Source: Chryseobacterium sp. BGARF1
Lineage (GTDB): Bacteria > Bacteroidota > Bacteroidia > Flavobacteriales > Weeksellaceae
DNA length: 64,000 bases
Direction: 5' to 3'
Assembly: GCF_001677955.1 (NCBI RefSeq)
Contig: NZ_LELA01000006.1
Span: 1-64,000 of the forward strand
The notes under the pieces were generated by a model that ran no database searches, was not told the origin of the DNA, and saw only the letters and a program-made list of their open reading frames with translations. The position numbers and the translations under genes were made by a program. Below, one piece after another: positions 41,044 to 50,060 of this stretch (within the stretch, counting starts at the first letter, position 1; the number at the start of each line of letters is the position of its first letter).

Positions 41044-41091
41044 CCATGGGTTTTCACCCACGGCTACTATTGTTTGACCTCTTCGAGGTCG
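41044..41091. repeat. Two-hairpin REP-like element (copy 2)
   Basis: Hairpin 1 is CCATGGGT-TTTC-ACCCACGG (41044-41063, one A·C mismatch). Twelve bases later hairpin 2 is GACCTC-TTC-GAGGTC (41076-41090). It matches the layout of 5722-5764. It lies between the permease and the ATPase of one ABC transporter. Confidence 0.55.
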
Positions 41092-41155
41092 CCCAAGTCT
41101 TATATTTAATTTTTTAAACTTGGCTCTTTTTACTTTTGCCTTGGCACATTAAAAA

Positions 41156-42619
41156 CTAATCTTTTTTGAAAGCTTCCAGCGTACTGTATTTCTCAGTTTT
41201 GTATTTTTTAATAATAATATCGAATATTTTTTCGCGGAAAATAAATCCTAGAACTCCTAAAACAGCGACACTAATTACGGCAGTAGAAATATTGAAGAAA
41301 TAATTCATCACATAAAAAACAGCCATTGGTAAAAGCATTTTAGGAACCATTAAAATAAATGCCTTGAAAGTGATCGTATTTTTTTGTCCGACCCTTTTTT
41401 CTTTTGAATTAAGATCAATAAGGTTTTTATTATACGCTCCCGATAAAAGGGTTAACTGAGAATTTACACCGATATTGTATAATCCTGCTGCAAAGAAGGC
41501 GAAATAAATATTCCATCCAAAATAGGAATAAAACAGAGCTAGAACAATAGAAATTGCCGTAACAATATTCATCAGCCACCATTTTGCTTTAAGATATTCT
41601 TTATAGGGAACGTTTTGGGTCATCATCAAAGGGTAATAAGCACTGTCGAAAGCCGGAACTCTCTGCCCGAAAGCAAACTGAAAGCCTCCCGTTACAAAAA
41701 GCCCCATAAGCATCATCCATGCCGGACCTCTGTATATATCATTCGTAAACATCAGCAAACCGTAAAATAGAAACATAAAACTTCCGATAAGAACGCCTTT
41801 TGTGACTTTATTACGTTTCAGCATTTTAATATCGTTATTGATAAAAGTTCCGATGGCTCCGTATTTATTAAGGAAGGCAATATTTTCGGTTTTACCAATC
41901 TCTTTTTTGGCTTCAAGACCCTCATCCAGATAAAAGCTTTTTCGGATATAATTAAAGGTGATTTTCCAAAGACTGAAAAAGAGCATTACAGGCACTACCG
42001 CAAAGTAAGGTCTCTCGTAAAGAGCATAGAAAAACTTTTCTGAGTAAGATAAAACAGGAATAACTTGATAATAATTTAAAGCTGCAAAAACAGCAATTAG
42101 AACTCCAACCCCAATTGCGATATTTTCTTTATCATTAAATAAAAGATTGATGAAATTATTTAGGTAAAATAACGAAGAAATACCTATAAACCAAGTGAAG
42201 ACGCCAAGAAAACCGTAACCATTGAAAGCCAAAATCCCGCAAAAGGTTACAATAAATATTGAGTTAAACCAACTCAGCGGCGTAAGAAATGTTTTAATTA
42301 AAGTATAATTGACAACGACTTTTTTAGGAATATTCAGCGTAAGAAAAGGCTTGATATTCTGCGTCGGAATCTGCTGAATCATATATTTAAAAACCAGATC
42401 GATCAACCAGCCAATAATCATGAAACGCGAAATAACCTTCAGCGGATTTTCCTTCATTTCTTCCTGTACATAGAAGTACGCAATAAAAGACATCATTGCA
42501 AGCCATAAAATGAAGAAGCAAATCCCGATAATTCTAAAGATTTTCATGGCAAGATTGATCCCGACCGAAGATCCTCTAAAAAAACTTTTCCATTCCAGCT
42601 TCAAAAATCGTTTGAACAT
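41156..42619 (-). CDS. DUF5687-like ABC-2 permease
   Basis: 487 residues with about ten to eleven transmembrane segments grouped in two halves. The first residues FKRFLKLEWKSFFRGSSVGINLAMK and IPKKVVVNYTLIKTFLTPLSWFN resemble the family that NCBI calls DUF5687, the membrane partner of an ABC-2 type exporter in Bacteroidota. The matching ATPase follows at 40268. The segment YYPLMMTQNVPYKEYLKAKWWLMN is a conserved cytoplasmic loop. Role: export of an unknown substrate across the inner membrane. Confidence 0.8.
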   Translation of the reverse strand: MFKRFLKLEWKSFFRGSSVGINLAMKIFRIIGICFFILWLAMMSFIAYFYVQEEMKENPLKVISRFMIIGWLIDLVFKYMIQQIPTQNIKPFLTLNIPKKVVVNYTLIKTFLTPLSWFNSIFIVTFCGILAFNGYGFLGVFTWFIGISSLFYLNNFINLLFNDKENIAIGVGVLIAVFAALNYYQVIPVLSYSEKFFYALYERPYFAVVPVMLFFSLWKITFNYIRKSFYLDEGLEAKKEIGKTENIAFLNKYGAIGTFINNDIKMLKRNKVTKGVLIGSFMFLFYGLLMFTNDIYRGPAWMMLMGLFVTGGFQFAFGQRVPAFDSAYYPLMMTQNVPYKEYLKAKWWLMNIVTAISIVLALFYSYFGWNIYFAFFAAGLYNIGVNSQLTLLSGAYNKNLIDLNSKEKRVGQKNTITFKAFILMVPKMLLPMAVFYVMNYFFNISTAVISVAVLGVLGFIFREKIFDIIIKKYKTEKYSTLEAFKKD

Positions 42620-42729
42620 AGTTTACTTTTTAAATATTAGTAAAGAAAAGTTTAAAAATGTTACAGAATTTGTCACTAAATATGGGGATAATCAATACTT
42701 CCTATATTTTTTTTGATTCATTTGAAAGA

Positions 42730-43233
42730 TTATTCCAAAATTTCCTTTATAAAAACCTCATCATGAAATCTCACTGTAAAACCTGAGCTTTCTTCATTTT
42801 TTTCTTTTACGGTTAATACATTTCCATTCAAATCAACTGAAGGACTTCTACCGAGTACACCTAAGTTTTCAAGCTCAAAGGTTTTGGTATTGATTACCAC
42901 TAACTGACTGCGGTGTTTATCTGCATACATTACGATTAAAAAATTCTCACAGAACTCAATAAACATGCAACCTCCATAAGAAAACCCCATCGAATTCACA
43001 GGAACTTTCCATTCGAGAATAAAGTTGCTGTTGATTTTCAATTTTAGAATATCAAAACCTACGTCATTATCTTCATACCAAGCAAACATTTCGTTTCGAA
43101 AAGCAATATTGTACTCGGAAACAACGTGCTCTGCTCCGAAAATATTTTTCCAGACAATTTCATCATCTTTAAATTCTCCTTCTTTAAAATCTATTTCTTC
43201 GTAGATTAATTTTAAAAGCTCTTTTTTATCCAT
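42730..43233 (-). CDS. Unknown cytoplasmic protein
   Basis: About 167 residues from the ATG at 43231-43233 (MDKKELLKLIYEEIDF); an ORF start at 43278 would add fifteen residues. No signal peptide and no transmembrane segment. Beta-rich with aromatic runs (NEMFAWYEDNDVGFDILKLKI, GGCMFIEFCENFLIVMYADKHRSQLVVI). I do not recognise the family. It lies between the ABC permease and the M1 peptidase, on the same strand, with a terminator between it and the peptidase. Confidence 0.6.
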   Translation of the reverse strand: MDKKELLKLIYEEIDFKEGEFKDDEIVWKNIFGAEHVVSEYNIAFRNEMFAWYEDNDVGFDILKLKINSNFILEWKVPVNSMGFSYGGCMFIEFCENFLIVMYADKHRSQLVVINTKTFELENLGVLGRSPSVDLNGNVLTVKEKNEESSGFTVRFHDEVFIKEILE

Positions 43234-43286
43234 TTTAAATGAAAGTTTATTTTTAATACTCTCAAATATAAACATCAAAAGAGAAA

Positions 43287-43315
43287 AATCCCCAAAGAAA
43301 AACTCTTCGGGGATT
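43287..43315 (-). terminator. Terminator of the M1 peptidase gene
   Basis: A 12-bp stem (43287-43298 with 43304-43315) with one mismatch, loop AAAAC. On the minus strand it is followed by T-rich sequence. Confidence 0.7.
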
Positions 43316-43336
43316 ATTATTTATTTAAACTAAAAG

Positions 43337-45178
43337 CTATTTCACTTCAACAAAATTATCTTCAGGATTCACATCCGCAAGTCTATGGCTGAAATCTATT
43401 CCTAAAACTCTCAATTGAGATTTGTTGTATGGAACTGTGAATGTATATTCTTTCTGCGTCCAAGGCCAGTATTTCAAAGTGGTAAACTCACCGAATGCGT
43501 CTTTGGTTTTCCAGGTATGCGTCATGTTTAATGGGATTTGATAATTAACCATTTTATTGTCGGCAGTAATTACGCTAAAATCAATCGGCATAGGAACCTG
43601 ACTGTTATTAACTAAAGTTATCGTTGTAGAGGTATTTCCGTATTGTACGTCTTTAATTCCGTAATCGATGGTTTTTGTTGTATTGATCCAATAATGATGA
43701 AACCATTTCAAATCCATGCCTGAAACTTTCTGTGCAATGTGAAGGAAATCTCTGTCGGTAGGATGTTTCATGCTCCATTCTTTGAAATATTCAGTCATAA
43801 TTTTAGACAAATTTTCTTCTCCAACGATATAGCCCAACTGTACCAAATACAATTCACCTTTCACATATGTTGCGTAAGAGTATGCTGTACCATTATCGTG
43901 ATGATCGCCCAACCAAACAGCAGGTTCTTCAATTCCTTTTTTAAGAAATTTTCTGTAGGCTTCAATTTTATCAACGAAAGCATTGGGTTGTTTATCTTTT
44001 CGTGGGAAAAGCTGATGCATTACGTAACTTTCAGCATAGCTTGTAAAGCCTTCATCCATCCACGGTCTTACAGGTTCGTTGGTTGCCAACATTTGCTGAT
44101 ACCAAGAGTGAGAGCCTTCGTGAGCCATTAATCCCATCAAATCTTCAATGTTTTTTGCTTCACCCAAAATCATGGTACACATTCCATATTCCATTCCGCC
44201 ATCACCACCTTGAATGAAAGCGTAAGAAGGATAAGCGTATTTCCCGAATTTAGAATTCATGATCTGGAAATATTTGGTAACATAAGGCTTTGCTTCACCC
44301 CAAGCCTTCGTTTTCTCATTTTTCAGATACACGAAATATACTTTCGGACCTTGAGGAACATCAAAACTTTCTACCGAATAATCTTTATCTGCAGCCCAAG
44401 CAAAATCGAGCATATTTTTGGCAGCCCATTTCCAGGTTGCTTTATTTTGATCAGCTTTAATTTGTGCTGACGCATCATACCCTTTTACTTCTTTTGGATT
44501 TAAAAGCGTTCCTCCAGCTCCCACAACATAATCTTTATTAATTTTGATCGTCACATCAAAATCTGCAAACGGGGCGTGAAATTCTCTACCCACATAGTCG
44601 AAAGTTGCCCAACCGTCATAATCGTATTCTGCAATTTTAGGATACCATTGCGTCATTGTCATATCAACACCTTCCTTATTATCTCTTCCTGCTCTCCTGA
44701 TTTGCTGAGGAATCACCGCATCCCATTCCATTGTGAAAGTTGTTTTTGAATGTGCTTTCATCGGTTTATCCAGATATACTTTCATTACAGTTTCCTGGAT
44801 TTCAAACTTCAGATTTTTTCCGTTTTGTTTGATCCAGTGAATATTTTGTGCCCCTTCCTGATCTTTCGGAATGGATGCTAACCTTGAAACACCATCTTTC
44901 TGCAATCTGGAATCACCGTTTTTCCCCTGGTTTGCCACTCTCTGATCCATCATAGAATTAGGCTTAAAAGTATTCCAATATAAATGGAAATACACAACGT
45001 TGAGTTCGTCGGGCGAGTTGTTGCGGTATTTTAAAGTTTGAGTTCCCTGATAAGTAAATTGTTCTGCATTGACGTCGATATCCATTTTATATTGTGCAGC
45101 CTGCTGGTAATAGGCTTTTTGCTGAGCCTGAAACTGCGAAATAACAAACGCAAAAAGGATGATAAACGATTTTCTCAT
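43337..45178 (-). CDS. M1-family aminopeptidase, exported
   Basis: 613 residues with a signal peptide ending near QFQAQ. The zinc motif H353-E-G-S-H357 (HEGSHSWY) is followed at the normal distance by E376 (DEGFTSYAE). The exopeptidase motif GGMEYGM stands where GAMEN is usual. An N-terminal beta domain begins with KMDIDVNAEQFTYQGTQTLKYRNN, and a short C-terminal beta region closes the protein. It likely trims N-terminal residues from peptides outside the cytoplasm. Confidence 0.93.
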   Translation of the reverse strand: MRKSFIILFAFVISQFQAQQKAYYQQAAQYKMDIDVNAEQFTYQGTQTLKYRNNSPDELNVVYFHLYWNTFKPNSMMDQRVANQGKNGDSRLQKDGVSRLASIPKDQEGAQNIHWIKQNGKNLKFEIQETVMKVYLDKPMKAHSKTTFTMEWDAVIPQQIRRAGRDNKEGVDMTMTQWYPKIAEYDYDGWATFDYVGREFHAPFADFDVTIKINKDYVVGAGGTLLNPKEVKGYDASAQIKADQNKATWKWAAKNMLDFAWAADKDYSVESFDVPQGPKVYFVYLKNEKTKAWGEAKPYVTKYFQIMNSKFGKYAYPSYAFIQGGDGGMEYGMCTMILGEAKNIEDLMGLMAHEGSHSWYQQMLATNEPVRPWMDEGFTSYAESYVMHQLFPRKDKQPNAFVDKIEAYRKFLKKGIEEPAVWLGDHHDNGTAYSYATYVKGELYLVQLGYIVGEENLSKIMTEYFKEWSMKHPTDRDFLHIAQKVSGMDLKWFHHYWINTTKTIDYGIKDVQYGNTSTTITLVNNSQVPMPIDFSVITADNKMVNYQIPLNMTHTWKTKDAFGEFTTLKYWPWTQKEYTFTVPYNKSQLRVLGIDFSHRLADVNPEDNFVEVK

Positions 45179-45373
45179 TGATAAATTTTATTTCTTTAAA
45201 GGTAAGTAAATTTTGAAAGAGGCTCAAATGTGACTATTTCAGCTCATTAATTCTTTTGATTATTTAATAAGGAGAATGTTAAAATTTTTTATTGCATATT
45301 TTGACGAAAAGAATAATTTTTTGAAGAGCGTCCCACAGATTTTCACAGATGATTGTGTATACTTTTTTCAACA

Positions 45374-45406
45374 AGCCTTGTCAAGGTTTTAAACCTTGAC
45401 AAGGCT
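45374..45406. repeat. 33-base perfect palindromic repeat
   Basis: AGCCTTGTCAAGGTTT (45374-45389), one T, then the exact inverted copy AAACCTTGACAAGGCT (45391-45406). No T-tract on either side. From memory, palindromes of this type recur between genes in this group; that was not checked. Confidence 0.6.
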
Positions 45407-45432
45407 AATAATGATACAGGGGAGAAAAAGCA

Positions 45433-45462
45433 AAACCTCAAATGCAAAAACATTTGAGGTTT
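45433..45462 (-). terminator. Terminator of the DUF6909-like gene
   Basis: A 12-bp perfect stem AAACCTCAAATG (45433-45444) pairs with CATTTGAGGTTT (45451-45462), loop CAAAAA. Confidence 0.75.
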
Positions 45463-45476
45463 ATATTTAAATTAAA

Positions 45477-47168
45477 TTATTTCTTTACAGAAACTTCTTT
45501 CTTTCCGCTTTGTAAAATCTTTTCAAGGATTCTTAAAGTAATCAGATAGGTTGGTTTCACTCCCGTCAATCCCAAACCACCAGAAGAAAGTGTAGCTCCT
45601 GTTTCCAAAGGATTATCTGAAGCATAATAAGCATAACTAACAAAAAGATCCGGTGCAATGTGATGTCTGATTTTTGATGCCACTTGAATTGCTTTCTGAT
45701 AATGAGCACCTTCCATTTCAAGACCAATTGCCTTCCATGAAGTATTCATAAAATACTGAAGAATATCTCTGTTTTGAAGGGATGTTCCCAAAACCGTAAT
45801 CATTGGCCCTTCAAAAGCTTTTAATTCATCATCTTTAAAATCTTCTAATTTCAAAGCATTTTCAAATGGATAATTATCTGCCGTTCCTTCAAAAATATGA
45901 GAAGTAGGAATCATAATATCTCCTTTTCCACCTTCAAGAATTCCTGCTTTCCCCATGATAGAAACTGATTTCACTTTCATCATATAAACCTCACCCTTTT
46001 GCTCGAAAGGTCTCAGTAATTCATCCATTACTTCAAAAGCCTGCTCACCAAATGCATAATCGAAAACCATGATAACATCATCTCCTGTAAATTTCACATC
46101 ATTAAAAGGAGTGTTTTTTAAATCTACTTTGCTTAAATCGATAATCTGAACATCGATATTACTTCCGCTTTTGTCATGAATATGAATTAAACCTTCTTCT
46201 AAAGCATATTTTGAAACTTTATCGCGAAGCTCTTTTTTGTCTGAGATATCACCATACAGTTTGTAATCAACTTCTTTGGCATGTTTTTTCTTTAAAGCAT
46301 CATTTCCGTACAGCATATTTTTTACAGAATGCATGTTTGCCGAAATAATGTGTAGCGGACGCATGTGAAGATCATTTTCAAACAAAACTTCTTTTACTTT
46401 ATTGGCCCATTTTTCACCAAAATAGTGATGCCCTACTCTTTCTTTAAGAATAGCACTAAAATAGATCTCTCTTTCTCTGCTCTGTTTAGCATCTTCAAGA
46501 CTCACTTTTCCTAAATGGTAAATAATCTTGAATAATCTGTCTGGATTTTCGTCATCGCCAAAAGTATTATAAGCATTTAAAGTTTCATCAAAAGTTCTTC
46601 CTATTAAAGAAGAAAGATGGATTAATGCCACTTCTTTTTCTCTTCTGCTGAATTTCTTCTCCCCTTTTACCACTTCTTCGATGATTTTGAAAGCTCTTGT
46701 CGGCTTCCAATTCTCATCCTGAATAAATGCGAGGTTACGAATTTTATCTGCTTCTATAAATAAGAATGTTAAATGCGTAAGAATATCATAAATCTCTGAA
46801 CGACCCAAAAGAACTTCAATATTCATTTGGTGCTCATCGATACGGTAACAGTTTCTTCTTCTCTTCTTAGGTACAATCGGCTCGAAACTTCCTTTATCAA
46901 AACCTTCATCTGAGGTAAGATGAATGAAAGCACACTCTTCAATACCCTCTGGAAGTCTGTCTAAAACATACATCAAACCATCTAGTTCCAACTTGCTTGG
47001 AATGCTCATGGTACCGTAAATTTCCGGATTGATCGTCTTCAACAAACTTCTAATGCTCTCTCCAGAAACTCCACTTGGCTTGAAAAAACCTCTATAAAAC
47101 AGGTGTCTCATAGATATGTATAGTCTTTCAATTGCCTCGGTAGTTTCTCTTGCTCTAGAATTTGTCAT
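45477..47168 (-). CDS. DUF6909-like protein with nucleoside-phosphorylase-like C-terminus
   Basis: 563 residues, no signal peptide. From memory this matches a Bacteroidota family that NCBI calls DUF6909 (not checked). The N-terminal half is helical (RARETTEAIERLYISMRHLFYRGFFKPSGVSGESIRSLL). In the C-terminal half, VIMVFDYAFGEQAFEVMD, GPMITVLGTS, GLEMEGAHYQKAIQVAS and ASDNPLETG follow the order of phosphate-binding, purine-binding and ribose-binding elements of PNP/UDP-phosphorylases; MEG and SDNP resemble the MEG/SD motifs. An AMP-nucleosidase-like role is an inference. Confidence 0.75.
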   Translation of the reverse strand: MTNSRARETTEAIERLYISMRHLFYRGFFKPSGVSGESIRSLLKTINPEIYGTMSIPSKLELDGLMYVLDRLPEGIEECAFIHLTSDEGFDKGSFEPIVPKKRRRNCYRIDEHQMNIEVLLGRSEIYDILTHLTFLFIEADKIRNLAFIQDENWKPTRAFKIIEEVVKGEKKFSRREKEVALIHLSSLIGRTFDETLNAYNTFGDDENPDRLFKIIYHLGKVSLEDAKQSREREIYFSAILKERVGHHYFGEKWANKVKEVLFENDLHMRPLHIISANMHSVKNMLYGNDALKKKHAKEVDYKLYGDISDKKELRDKVSKYALEEGLIHIHDKSGSNIDVQIIDLSKVDLKNTPFNDVKFTGDDVIMVFDYAFGEQAFEVMDELLRPFEQKGEVYMMKVKSVSIMGKAGILEGGKGDIMIPTSHIFEGTADNYPFENALKLEDFKDDELKAFEGPMITVLGTSLQNRDILQYFMNTSWKAIGLEMEGAHYQKAIQVASKIRHHIAPDLFVSYAYYASDNPLETGATLSSGGLGLTGVKPTYLITLRILEKILQSGKKEVSVKK

Positions 47169-47359
47169 ATATTAAATTTTTTATAAAAAGTCTTTCAAGT
47201 TACGAAAAATATATTTAATAGTAGATTTTACCTGATTTCAATAACTTAATTTTTTAATCTAAAAACCTAGGTTAATGATTAAAGTTTTTAAAATTAACAT
47301 TAATACTGGGTACTAAAAAGGAATTTAGAATAAGTTTTCTTCATATTAGAGATAATAAT

Positions 47360-49843
47360 TTAATCTATTATTTCCAGCTTTTTCACTTCTTCCTTCACTT
47401 TATTAAAAGTAACATTTTCTACAATTTTCATCAATTTTCTATTCATATACAGTTGTAAAGTATAAGTATTGTTTTGAGCTGGTGTAATCAAAATTCCATC
47501 TTTTGGCTTTCCTGTAGAATCAATTTGAACTCCTGTAAGAATTAGATTTTCGTCGGTTTCCTCTATAAATTTGTTGTTTATGAATTTATCTGCAAGATTA
47601 TTAAATACTTCTTGAACTGTTGGAAAGTCAGCAATAACAGCATAAACTTTATAAAACAATTCTATTCCTTCGCTCGGCTCGATTGGCTCGTCTTGCACAT
47701 TAACTTTTTTAGAAATAATCTTATCATTATCCTCATAATAAAGAGTTACCGTTTCACTGTATTTCGATTCCAGATAATTTTTTATTGTATCATCAATCAC
47801 TTTACCATCGATGGAAAGCTTTTTATCGAATCCGTTTTTTGAAATATCAATTGTAATCACCGCAGATTTCTTACCCTGCATATCAATAATTTCAATATTA
47901 TTATTTTTCAGTTCAAAATGAATCCTGTTAAAATAATGCATCGCAAACAAATCCCAATCGAAACTTTTCAAAATACCGTTTTTCCAATATCTTGAGACAA
48001 ATTGCTTTTCATTCAGCTTATATTCTACACCATCGAAAATCTTTCCATTTTTATAGGTTGATTTGATATCATACAATTGATGTCTGTAATTATCCATATT
48101 TTTCAGATAATCATTAGAATATTGAAATTTCCGAATTCCGTCTTCCAAATAATCAACCTGCTTAAATTCACGATTATCTTCAGTTTCAAAATATCCCGAA
48201 AAAGGTTTTTCATTTTTATAAATACCTTCATAAAATTCCTGCGGTTTTTCAGCAATAGTAAAAGAATAGTCTTTGATTTTTGCTAAAATTCCATTCTCGT
48301 AGATTTTTTGTTTTTGAATTCTGTCCTTATTATAAGAGTCTTCAAAAAAAGTTTCATCGGCAATTTTTCCATTTTTGTAAACTGAAGTTTTTCCTTCACC
48401 TACTAAAGTTCCGCTGTAAGGCTCATCGTTTTTATACTCTAAAGTTCCTACAATTTTCCCGTCATCATAAAAAGTGGTCATTCCATTCTGCTTTTCATCT
48501 TTAATGGTATACGTTTTTTCTAAATTATCCAATCTGTAACCAAAAACTTTCTGCAATCCGGTCTTTTTGAAATTTTCTACATTAATCAATTCAAAATCAT
48601 CGGATCGGTCATTTAATTCTACAACAAAAGTCCCGTTGAAAGGTTTTCCGTTTTTATAAATTCCTTTGGCAACAATGTGTTTTTCTTCATCAGCAGCAAT
48701 TGCCTCGCCTTCTTTCACACCATTACTGTAATTTAAGTTAACAGTAAGCTCGTCCATTTTTTCATCAAAATTACCCTGAAAAGGCTCATTTTCTTTATAG
48801 ATTCTTTTGTTTTTCAAATTCCCATCATTAGAATAAAGCACTTCGTCTCCATTTTTTATACCATCCTGATACATTGTTTCAGATGAAACTTTACCATTTG
48901 GAAAATAGGAAATTATCATTCCTGATCTGCTGCCATTGATATATTTAGCTTTCTCTTTAAGCCCTGTTGCAAAATTATTCTTGAGATAATATTGATATTC
49001 TACTCCGTTTACAAAACCGTTTACATATTGATTAAAATCAATTTCATTTAAGACCTGAATTAATTTCCCTGATTGATCATAATCTTTTTGCCCAATGAGT
49101 TTAAAATCATACGAACCGATTTCATAAACTATTTCCTGGGCAAGTTGTTTCGAATCTTTCCAAAATATTTTTTCAGTGATAGTCTTTCTGTTTTTGGATT
49201 TTTTCGAAGAGTTTCTTTCATCATCGATTGGAGCTAAAAGCTCTACTGTTTGAGGTTCAATCCCTACAGTCGTTGACAAAGGTGGCGGTGGCGGAACAAT
49301 AGAATCTTCAATTCTGCTTTGTGATTCTTCACCTCTCGTATTATAGTCGTAATCATCACTATTTTTTGCTTTTTCAAAGCTTCCGTTTGTAGGTTTTCCT
49401 TTTGTATAAATTCCCTTCATTAAAATCGCTCCATCAGTACCGTAAATTATAGTTTCGCCATCTTTCACACCATTCTTATACTGAACTTTTTTCCTGAGCT
49501 TACCATTTGGATGATAATATAATAAGGTAAGGTTCTTTGTATCATTTCTGTATTGCCTGAAATCATTATCATTTCCATATTCATCATACCAGACAATATC
49601 TCCAACGTATGCATTTTCATCTTTTTTAAAAACATAGCCTTCAAACTGCGGAGTTCCATCGATATAAAAATCCTGGAGCAAAATCAATTCACCCAATTCC
49701 TTCATTGGTATTAGTCTATAATAAGAAGCGTTTGACTTTGACGTTACTTTCCATTCTTTGTCATAATAAACAGATTCTGGCTTTTGAGAAAATAGTATTT
49801 GGGAAAATAAAAAAGCTGTAATAAGAACAATTCTTTTAATCAT
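47360..49843 (-). CDS. Exported YwqK/MORN-type repeat protein
   Basis: 827 residues with a signal peptide ending near ILFSQ. It contains many copies of the short beta-hairpin repeat Y-xNG-xx-G-ExxxY (for example YHPNGKLRKKVQYKNGVKDGE, YFPNGKVSSETMYQDGIKNGD, YDDGKIVGTLEYKNDEPYSG), the MORN-like YwqK motif. A Pro-rich stretch (VPPPPPLSTT) lies near residue 187. The C-terminal ~150 residues are a mixed domain without repeats. Such proteins have been annotated as antitoxin-like, but in Bacteroidota they are mostly exported and of unknown function. A -7 box TATTTTTG lies at 49860-49867 on the minus strand. Confidence 0.8.
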   Translation of the reverse strand: MIKRIVLITAFLFSQILFSQKPESVYYDKEWKVTSKSNASYYRLIPMKELGELILLQDFYIDGTPQFEGYVFKKDENAYVGDIVWYDEYGNDNDFRQYRNDTKNLTLLYYHPNGKLRKKVQYKNGVKDGETIIYGTDGAILMKGIYTKGKPTNGSFEKAKNSDDYDYNTRGEESQSRIEDSIVPPPPPLSTTVGIEPQTVELLAPIDDERNSSKKSKNRKTITEKIFWKDSKQLAQEIVYEIGSYDFKLIGQKDYDQSGKLIQVLNEIDFNQYVNGFVNGVEYQYYLKNNFATGLKEKAKYINGSRSGMIISYFPNGKVSSETMYQDGIKNGDEVLYSNDGNLKNKRIYKENEPFQGNFDEKMDELTVNLNYSNGVKEGEAIAADEEKHIVAKGIYKNGKPFNGTFVVELNDRSDDFELINVENFKKTGLQKVFGYRLDNLEKTYTIKDEKQNGMTTFYDDGKIVGTLEYKNDEPYSGTLVGEGKTSVYKNGKIADETFFEDSYNKDRIQKQKIYENGILAKIKDYSFTIAEKPQEFYEGIYKNEKPFSGYFETEDNREFKQVDYLEDGIRKFQYSNDYLKNMDNYRHQLYDIKSTYKNGKIFDGVEYKLNEKQFVSRYWKNGILKSFDWDLFAMHYFNRIHFELKNNNIEIIDMQGKKSAVITIDISKNGFDKKLSIDGKVIDDTIKNYLESKYSETVTLYYEDNDKIISKKVNVQDEPIEPSEGIELFYKVYAVIADFPTVQEVFNNLADKFINNKFIEETDENLILTGVQIDSTGKPKDGILITPAQNNTYTLQLYMNRKLMKIVENVTFNKVKEEVKKLEIID

Positions 49844-49930
49844 TTGATTTGGATTTACTCAAAAATAAGAAATTCCAGCTTCATCAGATTTTCTTTTGAA
49901 AAGAATAATAAATTTAATTAAAATAAAAAC

Positions 49931-50038
49931 AACACCCTATTAAAGACAGGGGTGTTCGATATTTAAACCATTAAAACAAATAAATAATGAAAAATTATAG
50001 GGGTGTTTTATTTTCGAATCATTTTTTTTGTAAATTTG
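49931..50038 (+). promoter_or_regulatory. Promoter and candidate operator of glnN
   Basis: The -7 box TAAATTTG (50031-50038) lies 22 bases before the ATG. AGGGGTGTT occurs at 49948-49956 and 49999-50007, exactly 51 bases apart, and the inverted copy AACACCCT at 49931-49938. No clear -33 TTG exists at the expected place, so an activator that binds these repeats is plausible. Confidence 0.5.
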
Positions 50039-50060
50039 CACTGCAAAACCAAACCCAATT

